This document shows, in pieces, positions 45,092-54,304 of a DNA stretch of 64,000 bases; within the stretch, counting starts at the first letter, position 1; the number at the start of each line of letters is the position of its first letter. A program made the position numbers and the translations under genes. The notes below the pieces were generated by a model. The model searched no databases. It was given only the letters and a program-made list of their open reading frames with translations, and was not told the origin of the DNA. The stretch is from NCBI RefSeq assembly GCF_007994135.1, contig NZ_VLKF01000001.1, positions 2,046,001 to 2,110,000 on the forward strand. Reading direction: 5' to 3'. Origin of the DNA: Modestobacter roseus. Lineage in GTDB: Bacteria; Actinomycetota; Actinomycetes; Mycobacteriales; Geodermatophilaceae.

Positions 45092-46021
45092 GTGCCGAAC
45101 CCCTCCCCCTCCTCCGCGTCCGTCGTCTCACCCGAGGTGGCCGACGCGCTCGCCGCCGGCCGCCCCGTCGTCGCCCTGGAGAGCACCCTGCTCGCGCACG
45201 GTCTCCCGCGTCCGGAGAACCGGGCCGCGGCGGACCAGGTGGAGGCCGCCGTCCGCGCAGGCGGAGCCGTGCCCGCGACCATCGCGGTGCTCGACGGGGT
45301 GCCGCACGTCGGGCTCACCGCGGCGGAGGTCGACCGGGTCTGCGCCGACGAGGAGCTGGCCAAGCTGGGCGTGCGCGACCTGCCGGTCGCCGCCGCGCTG
45401 GGCCGCAGCGGCGCGACCACCGTCTCCAGCACCGCGCTGCTGGCCGCCCGCGCCGGCATCGGCGTCTTCGCCACCGGCGGGCTCGGCGGGGTGCACCGGC
45501 TCGCCAGCGAGACCTTCGACGAGTCCGCCGACCTGGTCGCCCTGGCCCGCACGTCGCTGGTCGTGGTGTGCGCCGGGGTGAAGTCCATCCTCGACGTCCC
45601 GGCCACCCTGGAGCGCCTGGAGTCGCTCTCGGTGACCGTCGTCGGTTACCGCACCACCCGGTTCCCCGGCTTCTACGTGGCCGACTCCGGCTCCCCCGTC
45701 GACTGGTCGGTGGACAGCGCCGCCGAGGCGGCCGCGGTGTTCGCCGCCCGCCGGGACCTGGCGCCCGGTGCGGTCGTCGTCGCCAATCCGTTGCCCGCCG
45801 ACCAGCAGCTGGACACCCGGCTGCACGACCGGGTCATCGCCGACGCGCTCGCCGCCGCCGATGCGGCCGGCGCCCGCGGCAAGGACGTCACGCCGTTCAT
45901 CCTCGGCCACCTGCACGAGGCCAGCGGCGGCGCGAGCCTGGCGGTCAACGTGCGGCTGGTGCTGCGCAACGCCGAGCTGGCCGGTCAGATCGCCGCCGAG
46001 CTCGCCGCGCTGTCCCGCTGA
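45092..46021 (+). CDS. psuG: Pseudouridine-5'-phosphate glycosidase
   Basis: A 309-residue PsuG that splits pseudouridine-5'-phosphate to uracil and ribose-5-phosphate. Hallmarks are VVALESTLLAHGLPRPEN at the N-terminus (catalytic Glu and Lys regions follow), VGLTAAEV, FATGGLGGVHR and VVCAGVKSILDVPATLE with the active-site Lys. The terminal part FILGHLHEASGGASLAVNVRLVLRNAELA is strongly conserved. GTG 45092 has GACAGG upstream. It overlaps psuK by TGATG, so the two-step pseudouridine salvage path is one operon. Confidence 0.94.
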   Translation: MPNPSPSSASVVSPEVADALAAGRPVVALESTLLAHGLPRPENRAAADQVEAAVRAGGAVPATIAVLDGVPHVGLTAAEVDRVCADEELAKLGVRDLPVAAALGRSGATTVSSTALLAARAGIGVFATGGLGGVHRLASETFDESADLVALARTSLVVVCAGVKSILDVPATLERLESLSVTVVGYRTTRFPGFYVADSGSPVDWSVDSAAEAAAVFAARRDLAPGAVVVANPLPADQQLDTRLHDRVIADALAAADAAGARGKDVTPFILGHLHEASGGASLAVNVRLVLRNAELAGQIAAELAALSR

Positions 46022-46905
46022 TGAGTGCGCCGCCGGTCGTGGTCGTGGGCGACGTCTGCACCGACGTCGTCGTGCTGCTCGCCGGGGCCGCGGCGCCCGG
46101 CTCGGACCGGCCGGCGCGGATCAGCAACGCCGGCGGTGGCGCCGCGGCGAACGTCGCCGCCCACCTGGCGGGGCTCGGCACACCGGTGCTGCTGGCCGGC
46201 TGCACCGGGGACGACCCAGCGGGCCGGGCGCTGGCGGCCGAGCTCTCCGCGGCCGGCGTCGGGCTGGCCCTGCGCACCGTTCCGGGCGCGGCCACCGGCA
46301 CGGTGATCAGCCTCGTGGAGCCGGACGGCGAGCGCAGCATGCTCGCCGACCGCGGCGCGAACCTCGCCCTGCACCCGGACGACGTCCCGACGCCGGGAGC
46401 CGGCGGGCACCTGCACCTGTCCGGCTACACCCTGCTGGACCCCCGTCCTCGGGCCGCGGGGCTGGCTGCGCTGGCGGCGGCCCGGGCCGCCGGGTGCACC
46501 GTCTCGATCGACCCCGCCTCCACCGGCCCGCTGCGCGGGTACGGGGTCGAGCGCTGGCTGGCCGACACCGCGGGGGCGACGCTGCTGCTCCCGAACGCGG
46601 CCGAGGCCTGCCTGCTGGCCGGCACCAGCGACCCGGTCGCGGCGGCCCGACTGCTGGCCGGCCGCCACGAGGTCGTGGTGGTCAGCCTCGGCGCCGACGG
46701 TGCGCTGTGGGCGGCGGGGGACGTGCTGGTGCACCGGCCGGCGCACCCGGCGACCGTCGTCGACACCACCGGCGCCGGGGACGCGTTCGCCGCCGGTGTG
46801 CTGGCGGCCTGGCACGAGGCCGGCGGCTCGCCCGACGCGGGCCCGGCGCTCGACGCCGGTCTGGCGCGCGCCGCCACCGTCGTGGGGCGGCCGGGCGCGC
46901 GCTGA
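46021..46905 (+). CDS. psuK: PfkB-family carbohydrate kinase, probable pseudouridine kinase
   Basis: A 294-residue ribokinase-fold enzyme. VVVVGDVCTDVVVLL opens the fold, RISNAGGGAAANVAAHLAGLG contacts the sugar, and VVDTTGAGDAFAAGVLAAWHEAGG holds the catalytic Asp and anion hole. Translational coupling to psuG (TGATG) indicates pseudouridine as substrate; without that link it would only be called a PfkB kinase. The product goes straight to PsuG. Its stop is 5 nt from the stop of the convergent DUF3099 gene. Confidence 0.87.
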   Translation: MSAPPVVVVGDVCTDVVVLLAGAAAPGSDRPARISNAGGGAAANVAAHLAGLGTPVLLAGCTGDDPAGRALAAELSAAGVGLALRTVPGAATGTVISLVEPDGERSMLADRGANLALHPDDVPTPGAGGHLHLSGYTLLDPRPRAAGLAALAAARAAGCTVSIDPASTGPLRGYGVERWLADTAGATLLLPNAAEACLLAGTSDPVAAARLLAGRHEVVVVSLGADGALWAAGDVLVHRPAHPATVVDTTGAGDAFAAGVLAAWHEAGGSPDAGPALDAGLARAATVVGRPGAR

Positions 46906-46910
46906 GCCGC

Positions 46911-47255
46911 TCACACGTCGATGACGCGCGCCTTGCTGCTGCCGGACTCGAGGATCCGGTCCGGCGGCGAGGGCCGGTAGCGGTTCGGGTCGAGCTTCTT
47001 CTTCGGCGGGCGGTCGTTGGCCATGACCACCGCGATCCACGGCAGGATCGTGCCGAGGACCGCGAAACCGATCATCAGCCACAGCGAGTACTGGTAGCTG
47101 ACCGCGGCCGCGATGACGCTGAGACAGCGGATGCCCATGGTGATCAGGTACCGCCGCACCCGGGCGTCGTGCTGGTCGGAGACGCTGGGTTCCGCCTCGG
47201 TGATGAGCACCGGCTCGCTGCGCTGGTGCCGGCTGGTGGACTGGCTGGAGGCCAC
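46911..47255 (-). CDS. DUF3099 family membrane protein
   Basis: A 114-residue protein with two close membrane segments: about residues 36-54 (YLITMGIRCLSVIAAAVSY) and 57-77 (SLWLMIGFAVLGTILPWIAVV). The N-terminal RHQRSEPVLITEAEPSVSDQHDARVRRYL and the positive segment after the helices (NDRPPKKKLDPNRYRP) are hallmarks of DUF3099. Function unknown. GTG 47255 is used. A hairpin in its leader (CCCTTCC/GGAAGGG near 47264-47289) may affect expression. Confidence 0.87.
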   Translation of the reverse strand: MASSQSTSRHQRSEPVLITEAEPSVSDQHDARVRRYLITMGIRCLSVIAAAVSYQYSLWLMIGFAVLGTILPWIAVVMANDRPPKKKLDPNRYRPSPPDRILESGSSKARVIDV

Positions 47256-47403
47256 GGACGCCCTTCCCTGGACCGGGCCGGGGGAAGGGCGGCGGTGGTC
47301 GGCTGGAGTTGGTGCTGGGTGGAACGACCGGCCCCCGGAGCCCCCGGCTCCTCGCTGCCCATCGTGCCACTCGATCGCGCGCCACGCAGGCGCTCCGGGC
47401 GAG

Positions 47404-47994
47404 TCAGCCGCGGGCGGCTCTCGCCTCCTTGGCGGCCTGCTTCACCGCCTGCTTGTGGGCGCGCACCTCGGCCAGCGAGCCGGGGTCGGTGATGTCGGCC
47501 ACCGAGCGGCGGGAGCCCTCCTCGCCGTACTCCCCCGCTGCCTCGCGCCAGCCCGCCGGGGTGACGCCGTACTGCTTGCCCAGCAGGGCGAGGAAGATCT
47601 TCGACTTCTGCGCCCCGAAGCCCGGCAGCTCGCCCACCCGCCGGAGCAGCGTCGCGCCGTCCGGCGCGTCCGCCCACAGCCGTTCCGCCCGCCCGTCGTA
47701 GCGCTCGACGAGCAGCCGGCAGAGGTCCTGGGTGCGAGCGGCCATCGAGCCCGGGTAGCGGTGGACGGCCGGCGGTCCCTGGAACACCCGCGCCAGGTGC
47801 TCCGGGTCGGCGGTGGCGATGGCCGTGGCGTCCAGGGTGCCCACGCCCAGCCGGTCGGCGAGCAGCCGGGGGCCGGCGAACGCCCGCTCCATCGGGAACT
47901 GCTGGTCCAGCAGCATCCCGATCAGGAGCGCCAGCGGGTCCCGGCCGAGGAGTTCGTCGGCGGCGTCGTCCTGGGTGAGGCGGAGGGTCGGCAC
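47404..47994 (-). CDS. HhH-GPD-type base-excision repair protein
   Basis: A 196-residue protein of the short actinobacterial HhH-GPD DNA glycosylase-like family. DPLALLIGMLLDQQFPMERAFAGP resembles the start of the fold, and LRRVGELPGFGAQKSKIFLALLGKQYG is the helix-hairpin-helix. The catalytic Asp after the hairpin is not obvious, and no Fe-S cysteines are present. It may be a glycosylase of altered chemistry or a DNA-lesion binder. GTG 47994 (VPTLRLTQDD) is chosen over GTG 48012. Confidence 0.85.
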   Translation of the reverse strand: MPTLRLTQDDAADELLGRDPLALLIGMLLDQQFPMERAFAGPRLLADRLGVGTLDATAIATADPEHLARVFQGPPAVHRYPGSMAARTQDLCRLLVERYDGRAERLWADAPDGATLLRRVGELPGFGAQKSKIFLALLGKQYGVTPAGWREAAGEYGEEGSRRSVADITDPGSLAEVRAHKQAVKQAAKEARAARG

Positions 47995-48113
47995 CCCGAC
48001 ATCCTGCCGCACCGGGACAGCCCGTTTACCCGTGCGCCCGCACGGGCAAGCGGATAACTTCCGACCACCGCTGGACCCCTCGACCGACCACGCGAGAACG
48101 GAGAACCGGCCAG

Positions 48114-48734
48114 ATGGCGACGAAGAAGGACGACGCGGGCACCGAGCAGGAGCACGGCGGCGGCATGTCGCACCAGACGAAGATGTACCTGCGCTTCGGC
48201 GCCATGATCCTGACCGCCATGGTGGTCATGTACTGGACCATGTTCGCCTCCACCTGGGAGTGGAGCCACGTCCAGTTCAGCGAGAGCCGGGTCTTCATGG
48301 CGATCACCATGGGCGGCACCATGGGGCTGGTCATGCTGGCCTGGATGCTCAACATGTACAAGGACATGAAGGGCAACATCGCGATCGTCGCGGCCAGCCT
48401 GCTGCTGCTGGGCGGCGGCATCGCCCTCGACCGGAGCCAGGCGACGGTGGCCGACACCGACTGGATGCAGGCGATGATCCCGCACCACTCGCTGGCCATC
48501 ACCCGTTCCGAGCACGCGGACATCGACGACGTCCGCGTCTGCCAGCTGGCCGTCGAGATCATCGTCGCCCAGGAGCGGGAGATCGCCGAGATGGAGTGGC
48601 TGATCGAGGACATCGAGGAGAACGGCGAAGCCGAGACGGTCGAGGAGGCCCTGGCCAGGGCCGTCCCCGAGTTCGACGGCGCCGCGCTGCGGGACTGCCC
48701 CGACCTCCCGGCCTCGGAGTCCGACCAGCCCTGA
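48114..48734 (+). CDS. DUF305 domain protein with membrane segments
   Basis: A 206-residue protein. Three membrane segments come first: about 26-46 (LRFGAMILTAMVVMYWTMFAS), 58-80 (VFMAITMGGTMGLVMLAWMLNMY) and 88-105 (IAIVAASLLLLGGGIALD). A DUF305 part follows with DWMQAMIPHHSLAITRSEHADI and VAQEREIAEMEWLIEDI. The Met/His pattern (MQAMIPHH, EMEW) is like copper-linked DUF305 proteins. A probable role is metal, perhaps copper, handling at the membrane. The N-terminus also carries a His-Met cluster (HGGGMSHQTKM). TAACTT near 48052 may be the -10. Confidence 0.85.
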   Translation: MATKKDDAGTEQEHGGGMSHQTKMYLRFGAMILTAMVVMYWTMFASTWEWSHVQFSESRVFMAITMGGTMGLVMLAWMLNMYKDMKGNIAIVAASLLLLGGGIALDRSQATVADTDWMQAMIPHHSLAITRSEHADIDDVRVCQLAVEIIVAQEREIAEMEWLIEDIEENGEAETVEEALARAVPEFDGAALRDCPDLPASESDQP

Positions 48735-48775
48735 ATGACCCGGGGAACGCAGCCTGGACGGCCGGCGCGACCGGG

Positions 48776-49525
48776 TCAGATCGCGAGCAGCAACGCCGTG
48801 AAGGCGAGGCAGGCGGCACCGAGCACCGGGACGTGCGCACGTCCGGAGGCGGGCAGCTGCTGCTTGAGGCTGGTCAGGACGATCGAACCGCTCAGCAGCG
48901 CGGAGAAGACGCGCACGGCGGCATCGCCCAGGTCGACGGCGAGGCCGACGCCCCAGCCCACCAGCACGGCCGCGGCCAGCGCCCACCGCACCCACCGGTC
49001 GTAGGCGCGCGGGTCCTCGTCGCGCAGCGAGATCTCCCCGGTGAGGTACCGGGCGGACAACGCGACCGTGTACAGCGCCAGCTCGGCCGGACCCGGGCGC
49101 ACCTGGTGCACGAGCAGGTAGCCGACGAAGAGGTTGAAGACCAGGTAGAGAGCGCCGCTCGCCCAGAACGGCCACGGGGTCGGGGGGTGCCCCTGTCGGC
49201 GCTGCTCGCGACGGTCCCGGTCCTGGGCCCAGTCGAGCACCGCGTAGTACAGCAGCAGGCCGGCCAGCGCGACGAGGAACGAGTGCCGGGTCAGCACCCC
49301 GAGCAGCCCCTGGTCCGCGGTCGCCGGCTGGGCCAGGTCGGGGAGCAGCCGGGCGAAGACGTAGGCGAGCCCCAGCCCACCGGCGACCGACTGGAACCAG
49401 GCCGACCCGGGCGAGATCGCCTCGCGCGCCCTCGGCACCAGCAGTTGCACCAGCACCAGGACACCGGCGGCCGCCAGGGTCGCCAGCGGTGTGCCGCTGT
49501 CGGTCATCGGAGCGGCCGTCGGCAC
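48776..49525 (-). CDS. Multispanning membrane protein, ZIP-transporter-like
   Basis: A 249-residue protein with about seven membrane helices. Segments include [53 protein letters not shown] and [21 protein letters not shown], with a charged loop of about 25 residues ([20 protein letters not shown]). The arrangement recalls ZIP metal transporters, but the metal-binding His/Glu motifs of TM4/TM5 are not evident, so transport is doubtful. GTG 49525 has AAGGAG upstream; ATG 49507 is the alternative. It converges on the DUF305 gene across a TGACCCGG/CCGGGTCA hairpin. Confidence 0.68.
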   Translation of the reverse strand: MPTAAPMTDSGTPLATLAAAGVLVLVQLLVPRAREAISPGSAWFQSVAGGLGLAYVFARLLPDLAQPATADQGLLGVLTRHSFLVALAGLLLYYAVLDWAQDRDRREQRRQGHPPTPWPFWASGALYLVFNLFVGYLLVHQVRPGPAELALYTVALSARYLTGEISLRDEDPRAYDRWVRWALAAAVLVGWGVGLAVDLGDAAVRVFSALLSGSIVLTSLKQQLPASGRAHVPVLGAACLAFTALLLAI

Positions 49526-49679
49526 GGGGTGGCGCTCCTTCTCACTGGTGGGGTCCTGCCCCACGAGCACGCGAGCGCCGGTCGGACGGAGCCGGGGAAC
49601 CCGGCCAGTCTGCCTGCTGCCAGCCGTGACGCGTGGGCCGCGCCGGGTCCGCCGTCGACCCGTTCGTCAGGATGACCCC

Positions 49680-50111
49680 GTGCGCGCGGTGGTGACGAGG
49701 GTGAGCTCGGCGTCGGTGACGGTTGACGGCGAGGTGGTCGGGGCGATCGGAGCCGGGCTGCTCGCCCTGGTCGGCGCCGGGCGCGACGACGACGCCGACC
49801 GCGCCCGGGCGCTCGGGCGGAAGGTGCACGAGCTGCGCGTCTTCACCACCGACGACGGCGCCCGGTCCGTCGGCGACCTCGGGCTGCCCGTCCTGGTGGT
49901 CAGCCAGTTCACGCTGTACGCCGACACCCGCAAGGGGCGCCGCCCGAGCTGGCAGGACGCCGCGCCCGGGGAGGTCGCCGAACCGCTGGTGGCGGAGGTC
50001 GTCGCCGAGCTGCGTCGCCGCGGCACGACGGTGGCGACCGGGCGGTTCGGCGCACGGATGCAGGTGGCCTCGGTCAACGAGGGCCCGATGACCTTGCACC
50101 TGCAGGTCTGA
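49680..50111 (+). CDS. dtd: D-aminoacyl-tRNA deacylase
   Basis: A 143-residue DTD that removes D-amino acids and glycine wrongly loaded on tRNA. Both chirality-proofreading motifs are present: SQFTLYAD (about residue 77) and, near the end, NEGPMT, a variant of the usual NxGPVT. MRAVVTRV-type N-terminus and [22 protein letters not shown] also fit. The GTG at 49680 begins the protein, shortly after AGGATG. It is followed by the sigB regulatory region. Length is normal. Confidence 0.93.
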   Translation: MRAVVTRVSSASVTVDGEVVGAIGAGLLALVGAGRDDDADRARALGRKVHELRVFTTDDGARSVGDLGLPVLVVSQFTLYADTRKGRRPSWQDAAPGEVAEPLVAEVVAELRRRGTTVATGRFGARMQVASVNEGPMTLHLQV

Positions 50112-50184
50112 TCCGGTCACCGCCGGGTACGGGAGACGGTGCTGTCAGTCACACCTGGCCATTGCCTGTGAGTTCCGCCGGGTC

Positions 50185-50210
50185 GGAACACCCTCCCGAC
50201 CCGGTCCGTT
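50185..50210 (+). promoter_or_regulatory. Candidate SigR/SigH-type promoter of sigB
   Basis: GGAAC (50185-50189) and GTT (50208-50210) are separated by exactly 18 nt, matching the GGAAT-N18-GTT pattern of the redox/heat ECF sigma factors SigR and SigH. Transcription would start near 50218, leaving a leader of about 140 nt. Confidence 0.6.
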
Positions 50211-50358
50211 GCACACGACGTACCACACAGGACCTCACGGGCGGAGAGCCACCCCGGACACCACCGGGCCGACGCTCTGACCGACGACGCCGGGGTGCAC
50301 AGCGGGCCGACACGGGCCGCGGTGCATCCGGACACCGAAGCAAGGACGAAGACTCATC

Positions 50359-51342
50359 GTGACGCTGCTGCAGTCCTCCACCACCGACACCCTCGAGGTG
50401 CGCTCGCCGCGCCGTGCCCCGGACACCAGTGGCCTGGTGTCGACGGACCTGGTGCGCGTCTACCTCAACACCATCGGCAAGACCGCGCTGTTGACCGCCG
50501 AGCAGGAGGTCGAGCTGGCCAAGCGGATCGAGGCCGGCCTCTACGCCGACCGGCTGCTGGGCGAGAAGAAGCTGACCCCGGCGCTGACCCGCGACTACAA
50601 GCTGCTCGCCGCCGACGGCAAGGCGGCCAAGGCCCACCTGCTGGAGGCCAACCTCCGGCTGGTCGTCTCGGTGGCCAAGCGGTACACCGGCCACGGCATG
50701 ACGTTCCTGGACCTCATCCAGGAGGGGAACGTCGGCCTGATCCGCGCCGTGGAGAAGTTCGACTACACCAAGGGCTTCAAGTTCTCGACCTACGCCACGT
50801 GGTGGATCCGCCAGGCCATCACCCGGGCGATGGCCGACTCCGGCCGCACCATCCGGCTGCCCGTGCACCTGGCCGAGCAGGTGAACAAGGTGGTGCGCAC
50901 CCGTCGCCGGATCCACCAGGAGCTGGAGCGGGAGCCCACCCCCGAGGAGCTCGGTCTCGAGCTCGACATGACCCCGGAGCGGATCACCGAGCTGCTCGAG
51001 TACTCCCGCGACCTGGTCAGCCTCGACCAGACCGTCGGCGCCGACGAGGAGTCCCGGCTCGGTGACTTCATCGAGGACGCCGACGCTGCCGTCGCCGAGG
51101 ACGCCGTCGCCTTCCAGATGATGAAGGGCGACGTGCGCAACGTCCTGGAGACGCTGGAGGAGCGCGAGCGCGACGTGGTGATCATGCGCTTCGGTCTGGA
51201 CGGCAACCAGCCGCGCACGCTGGAGCAGATCGGCAAGCAGTTCGGGCTGTCCCGCGAGCGCGTGCGCCAGATCGAGCGGGAGACAATGACCAAGCTGCGC
51301 GACCCGCAGCGCGCCGACGCCCTGCGGGACTATCTCGGCTGA
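50359..51342 (+). CDS. sigB: RNA polymerase sigma factor SigB (group 2)
   Basis: A 327-residue group 2 sigma-70, very close to SigA over regions 1.2-4 but without the long basic/acidic N-terminus. Region 1.2 is [30 protein letters not shown], region 2 has [39 protein letters not shown] (shown from two adjoining parts), and region 4 ends [21 protein letters not shown]. It is the mycobacterial SigB counterpart, usually a stress and stationary-phase factor. GTG 50359 follows AGGACGAAGACTC. A SigR/SigH-type promoter lies upstream, and several hairpins lie downstream. Confidence 0.95.
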   Translation: MTLLQSSTTDTLEVRSPRRAPDTSGLVSTDLVRVYLNTIGKTALLTAEQEVELAKRIEAGLYADRLLGEKKLTPALTRDYKLLAADGKAAKAHLLEANLRLVVSVAKRYTGHGMTFLDLIQEGNVGLIRAVEKFDYTKGFKFSTYATWWIRQAITRAMADSGRTIRLPVHLAEQVNKVVRTRRRIHQELEREPTPEELGLELDMTPERITELLEYSRDLVSLDQTVGADEESRLGDFIEDADAAVAEDAVAFQMMKGDVRNVLETLEERERDVVIMRFGLDGNQPRTLEQIGKQFGLSRERVRQIERETMTKLRDPQRADALRDYLG

Positions 51343-51370
51343 GCACATGGCGATCCTCCGGATCGCACCG

Positions 51371-51411
51371 CGGCCAACGGCCGTACCCGCGCTGCGCTGA
51401 GCCGTTGGCCG
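51371..51411 (+). terminator. First long hairpin after sigB
   Basis: CGGCCAACGGC (51371-51381) pairs with GCCGTTGGCCG (51401-51411). A smaller stem, GCGATCC/GGATCGC, precedes it at 51350-51366. It adjoins repeat B. Confidence 0.65.
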
Positions 51412-51450
51412 TGATCCGGGCGGGAGTCTCCGGCCCCGCCCGGATCACGG
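51409..51450 (+). repeat. Palindromic repeat family B, copy 2
   Basis: Arms 51409-51424 and 51435-51450 form a perfect 16-bp stem beginning CCGTGATCCGGGCGGG; the 10-nt loop contains CTCCGG. It matches copy 1 (6783-6826) read on the opposite strand. Confidence 0.82.
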
Positions 51451-51514
51451 ACCGTCCTACGGCCGGGTTCTCCGTACTCGTTCCCGGCTGAGCCCGTCCC
51501 GACTGAGCAGTGCC

Positions 51515-51548
51515 AGAGCCGCCGTCCCCTCCGGGGGACGGCGGCTCT
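51515..51548. terminator. Bidirectional terminator between sigB and pat
   Basis: Perfect 15-bp stem, arms 51515-51529 and 51534-51548, then TCTCAT. It ends 2 nt before the pat stop, so it serves both genes. Confidence 0.85.
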
Positions 51549-51550
51549 TC

Positions 51551-54238
51551 TCATGTACCCGGGCGGAACATCCGGCGGGGACCGGCGTCGAGGCGGGCGG
51601 TGGGCGGGCCGACCCGGACGGCCGCGCCGGCCACCACCAGGGAGCGGCCGCCGTGCCACGCCTCGGCCGGGCCGACGATCACCGGCTCGAGGGTCAGCCC
51701 GAGCACCTCCGGCAGGTCGTCGGCCAGCCGGGCCACCCGCAACAGCAGCTCCTCCAGCGCCGCGGTGTCCACCGGCGCACTCCCCCGGTAACCGTCGAGC
51801 AACGGCCAGGCCCGCGGCTCCCGGACCAGTTCGTGGGCGTCGAGGTCGGTCAGCGGCAGCGTCCGGTAGGCGCGGTCACCCAGCAGGTCGGTCGCCACGC
51901 CACCGAGCCCGAAGCTGACCAGCGCGCCGAAGGACGGGTCGTCGACCACCTCCACGACCGTGCCCACCCCGGGCGCTGCCTGCTCCTGCACGATCACCGG
52001 GTCGCCGGCCGGGATGGCCGCGAACGCGGCGCGCACGTCGTCGGCGTCGGCCAGGTCGAAGCGCATGCCACCCAGGTCACGCCGGTCGCGCAGCCACGGG
52101 GCGGTCGACTTCATGACCACCGGGTAGCCGATCGCCTCCGCCGCGGCGACCGCCGCGTCGGCGTCGTCGACCCGCCGCGTCCCCAGCACCGGGATGCCGT
52201 AGGCCCGCAGCAGGGCCATCGTCTCCTCGTCGGTGAGGTCCCGGCCGGTGGGCGTGCCGTCCAGCGCACCGAGCACCGCCGCGCGACCGGCGTCCTCGTC
52301 GACCCCCGCCAGCTCCGGGACGACGCCGATCGGGCGCCGCCGCCACCGGGCGTACTCGCTGACCTTGGCCAGCGCGATCACCGCCCGCTCCGGGGTGGAG
52401 AACGACGGGACCGAGCCGCGCGCCGGCATGCCGTGCTCGTCGTGCACCGCCAGCTCGTCGGGGATGCCGTCGGTCGACAGGTAGTTGGCGACCACCGGCT
52501 TCGCCGATCCCTCCGAGACCTCGCGCAGCACCCGGCCGAAGGTCTGCTCACCGCTCAGCAGCGGCGGCAGGAACACCGCGACCACCGCGTCGACGGCGTC
52601 GTCGTCGACCGCGGCCTGCAGCGCGGCCCGGAAGTCCTCGGGGCCACCGCCGGTGCCGATGTCGACCGGCCGGTCGTGGGCCAGCTGCAGCCCCTGGTCC
52701 AGGACGGCGTCGGCGACCAGGACGCCCATCGCCGTGGAGTTGCCGACGATCGCCACCCGGTCACCGGCCGGCAGCGGCTGGTGGGCCAGCAGGGTGCCGA
52801 CGTCGAACAGCTGGGCGAGGGTGTCGACGCGGATGACGCCCGCGGACGCGAACAGCGCCGCGACCGACTGCTCCGGCACCGCCACGCTGGTGCCGGCCAG
52901 ACCCGCGGTCATCTTCACGTGCCGGCCGCTCTTGACCGCGACCACCGGCTTGGTGCGCCCGACGCTGCGGGCCAGCCGGGCGAACTTGCGCGGGTTGCCG
53001 AAGCTCTCCAGGTGCAGCAGCACCACCTCGGTGGCCGGGTCGGTGGCCCAGTACTGCAGCAGGTCGTTGCCGCTCACGTCGGCGCGGTTGCCGGCGGAGA
53101 CGAAGCTGGACAGCCCGATCCCCCGGCCCCGGGCCCGCTCCAGCAGCGCCACGCCCAGCGCGCCGGACTGGGCGAAGAACCCCACCCGGCCGCGCCCGGG
53201 CACGTGGGGCGCGAGGCTGGCGTTGAGCCGGACCGCCGGATCGGTGTTCACCACGCCCAGGCAGTTGGGACCGACCACCCGCATCCCCGACGCGCGCGCC
53301 GAGGCCACCAGCGCCCGCTCCGCGGCCCGCCCCTCCGGGCCGGTCTCGCCGAACCCGCCGGAGATCACCACCAGGCCCTTGACCCGCTTGCGGCGGCAGG
53401 CCTCGACCACGCCCGCGACCTCCTCGGCGGGCACGGCGAGCACGGCCAGGTCGACGTCGTCGGGGATGGCCTCGATGTCGGCGTGCGCGGGCACGCCACG
53501 CACGTGCCGCACCGCGGGGTTCACCGGGTAGATGGGCCCGGCGAAGCCGTACTCCAGCAGGTTGTGCAGCACCGCCGACCCCACCTTGGTCGGGTCGTTG
53601 CTCGCACCGACCACCGCCACCGACCCGGGGGTCAGCAACCGGCCGATGGAGCGCGACTCGCTGCGCTGCTCCCGCTCGTGCGCCACCGCCAGCGACTTCT
53701 CGGTCGGGGCGATCGGGAAGCTGAGGTGGACGACGCCGTCCTCGTAGGACCGCTTGGCCGAGTAGCCGGCGTCCTGGAACACCCGGATCATCCCGGAGTT
53801 CTGGCTGAGCACCTCGGCGACGAACCGGGTGATCCCCCGCTCCTGCGCGGCGGCCGCCAGGTGCTCCAGCAGCACCGACCCGAGGCCGCGGCGCTGGTGG
53901 GCGTCCTCGATCAGGAAGGCCACCTCCGCGTCGGCGGTGCCCGGCAGCCGGTCGTAGCGGCCCACCCCGATCAGCTCGTCGCCGAGCAGGACGACGAACG
54001 CGACCCGGTCGACGTGGTCGACGTGGGTGAACCGGTGCAGGTCCTTGTCCGCCAGGCGCCGCACCGGCCCGAAGAACCGGTAGTAGCGGGTCTGCTCGCT
54101 GCTGCGGTCCATCAGCCCGACGATGCCGTCGGCGTCCTCGGGCGTGATCGGGCGCAGGTGCACGGTGCCGCCGTCGGCGGCGACGACGTCGGCCTCCCAG
54201 TGCGGCGGCGGCGCAGCCGGTTCCTGGCTCGTGGTCAC
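51551..54238 (-). CDS. GNAT protein acetyltransferase fused to acyl-CoA-synthetase-like domains (Pat type)
   Basis: An 895-residue fusion. An N-terminal GNAT domain (about 20-190) has [30 protein letters not shown], the acetyl-CoA-binding motif. The CoA-binding domain starts near 210 ([26 protein letters not shown]); two succinyl-CoA-ligase-like domains follow to about 650. A C-terminal ATP-grasp region from about 670 has [27 protein letters not shown] and [12 protein letters not shown]. The ligase active-site His (ASHTG in true ADP-forming synthetases) seems absent: the place reads KMTAGLAG. So the ligase part is probably a sensor and the GNAT acetylates lysines. It is paired with acuC upstream. 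Confidence 0.9.
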   Translation of the reverse strand: MTTSQEPAAPPPHWEADVVAADGGTVHLRPITPEDADGIVGLMDRSSEQTRYYRFFGPVRRLADKDLHRFTHVDHVDRVAFVVLLGDELIGVGRYDRLPGTADAEVAFLIEDAHQRRGLGSVLLEHLAAAAQERGITRFVAEVLSQNSGMIRVFQDAGYSAKRSYEDGVVHLSFPIAPTEKSLAVAHEREQRSESRSIGRLLTPGSVAVVGASNDPTKVGSAVLHNLLEYGFAGPIYPVNPAVRHVRGVPAHADIEAIPDDVDLAVLAVPAEEVAGVVEACRRKRVKGLVVISGGFGETGPEGRAAERALVASARASGMRVVGPNCLGVVNTDPAVRLNASLAPHVPGRGRVGFFAQSGALGVALLERARGRGIGLSSFVSAGNRADVSGNDLLQYWATDPATEVVLLHLESFGNPRKFARLARSVGRTKPVVAVKSGRHVKMTAGLAGTSVAVPEQSVAALFASAGVIRVDTLAQLFDVGTLLAHQPLPAGDRVAIVGNSTAMGVLVADAVLDQGLQLAHDRPVDIGTGGGPEDFRAALQAAVDDDAVDAVVAVFLPPLLSGEQTFGRVLREVSEGSAKPVVANYLSTDGIPDELAVHDEHGMPARGSVPSFSTPERAVIALAKVSEYARWRRRPIGVVPELAGVDEDAGRAAVLGALDGTPTGRDLTDEETMALLRAYGIPVLGTRRVDDADAAVAAAEAIGYPVVMKSTAPWLRDRRDLGGMRFDLADADDVRAAFAAIPAGDPVIVQEQAAPGVGTVVEVVDDPSFGALVSFGLGGVATDLLGDRAYRTLPLTDLDAHELVREPRAWPLLDGYRGSAPVDTAALEELLLRVARLADDLPEVLGLTLEPVIVGPAEAWHGGRSLVVAGAAVRVGPPTARLDAGPRRMFRPGT

Positions 54239-54248
54239 AGGTCCTCCC

Positions 54249-54304
54249 GGCCATCCAGCAGGGGCCCGCCGCGAGCTCGCGAGTGGTGGGGGGCTGGATG
54301 GTCC
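54249..54304 (-). repeat. Structured repeat family A, copy 2 (56 nt)
   Basis: On the minus strand the element begins right after the acuC TAA. Outer arms GGACCATCCAGC and GCTGGATGGCC pair with the conserved bulged A, and the 33-nt core is identical to copy 1. Compared with copy 1, several outer-stem bases changed on both sides, so pairing is kept. Confidence 0.87.
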
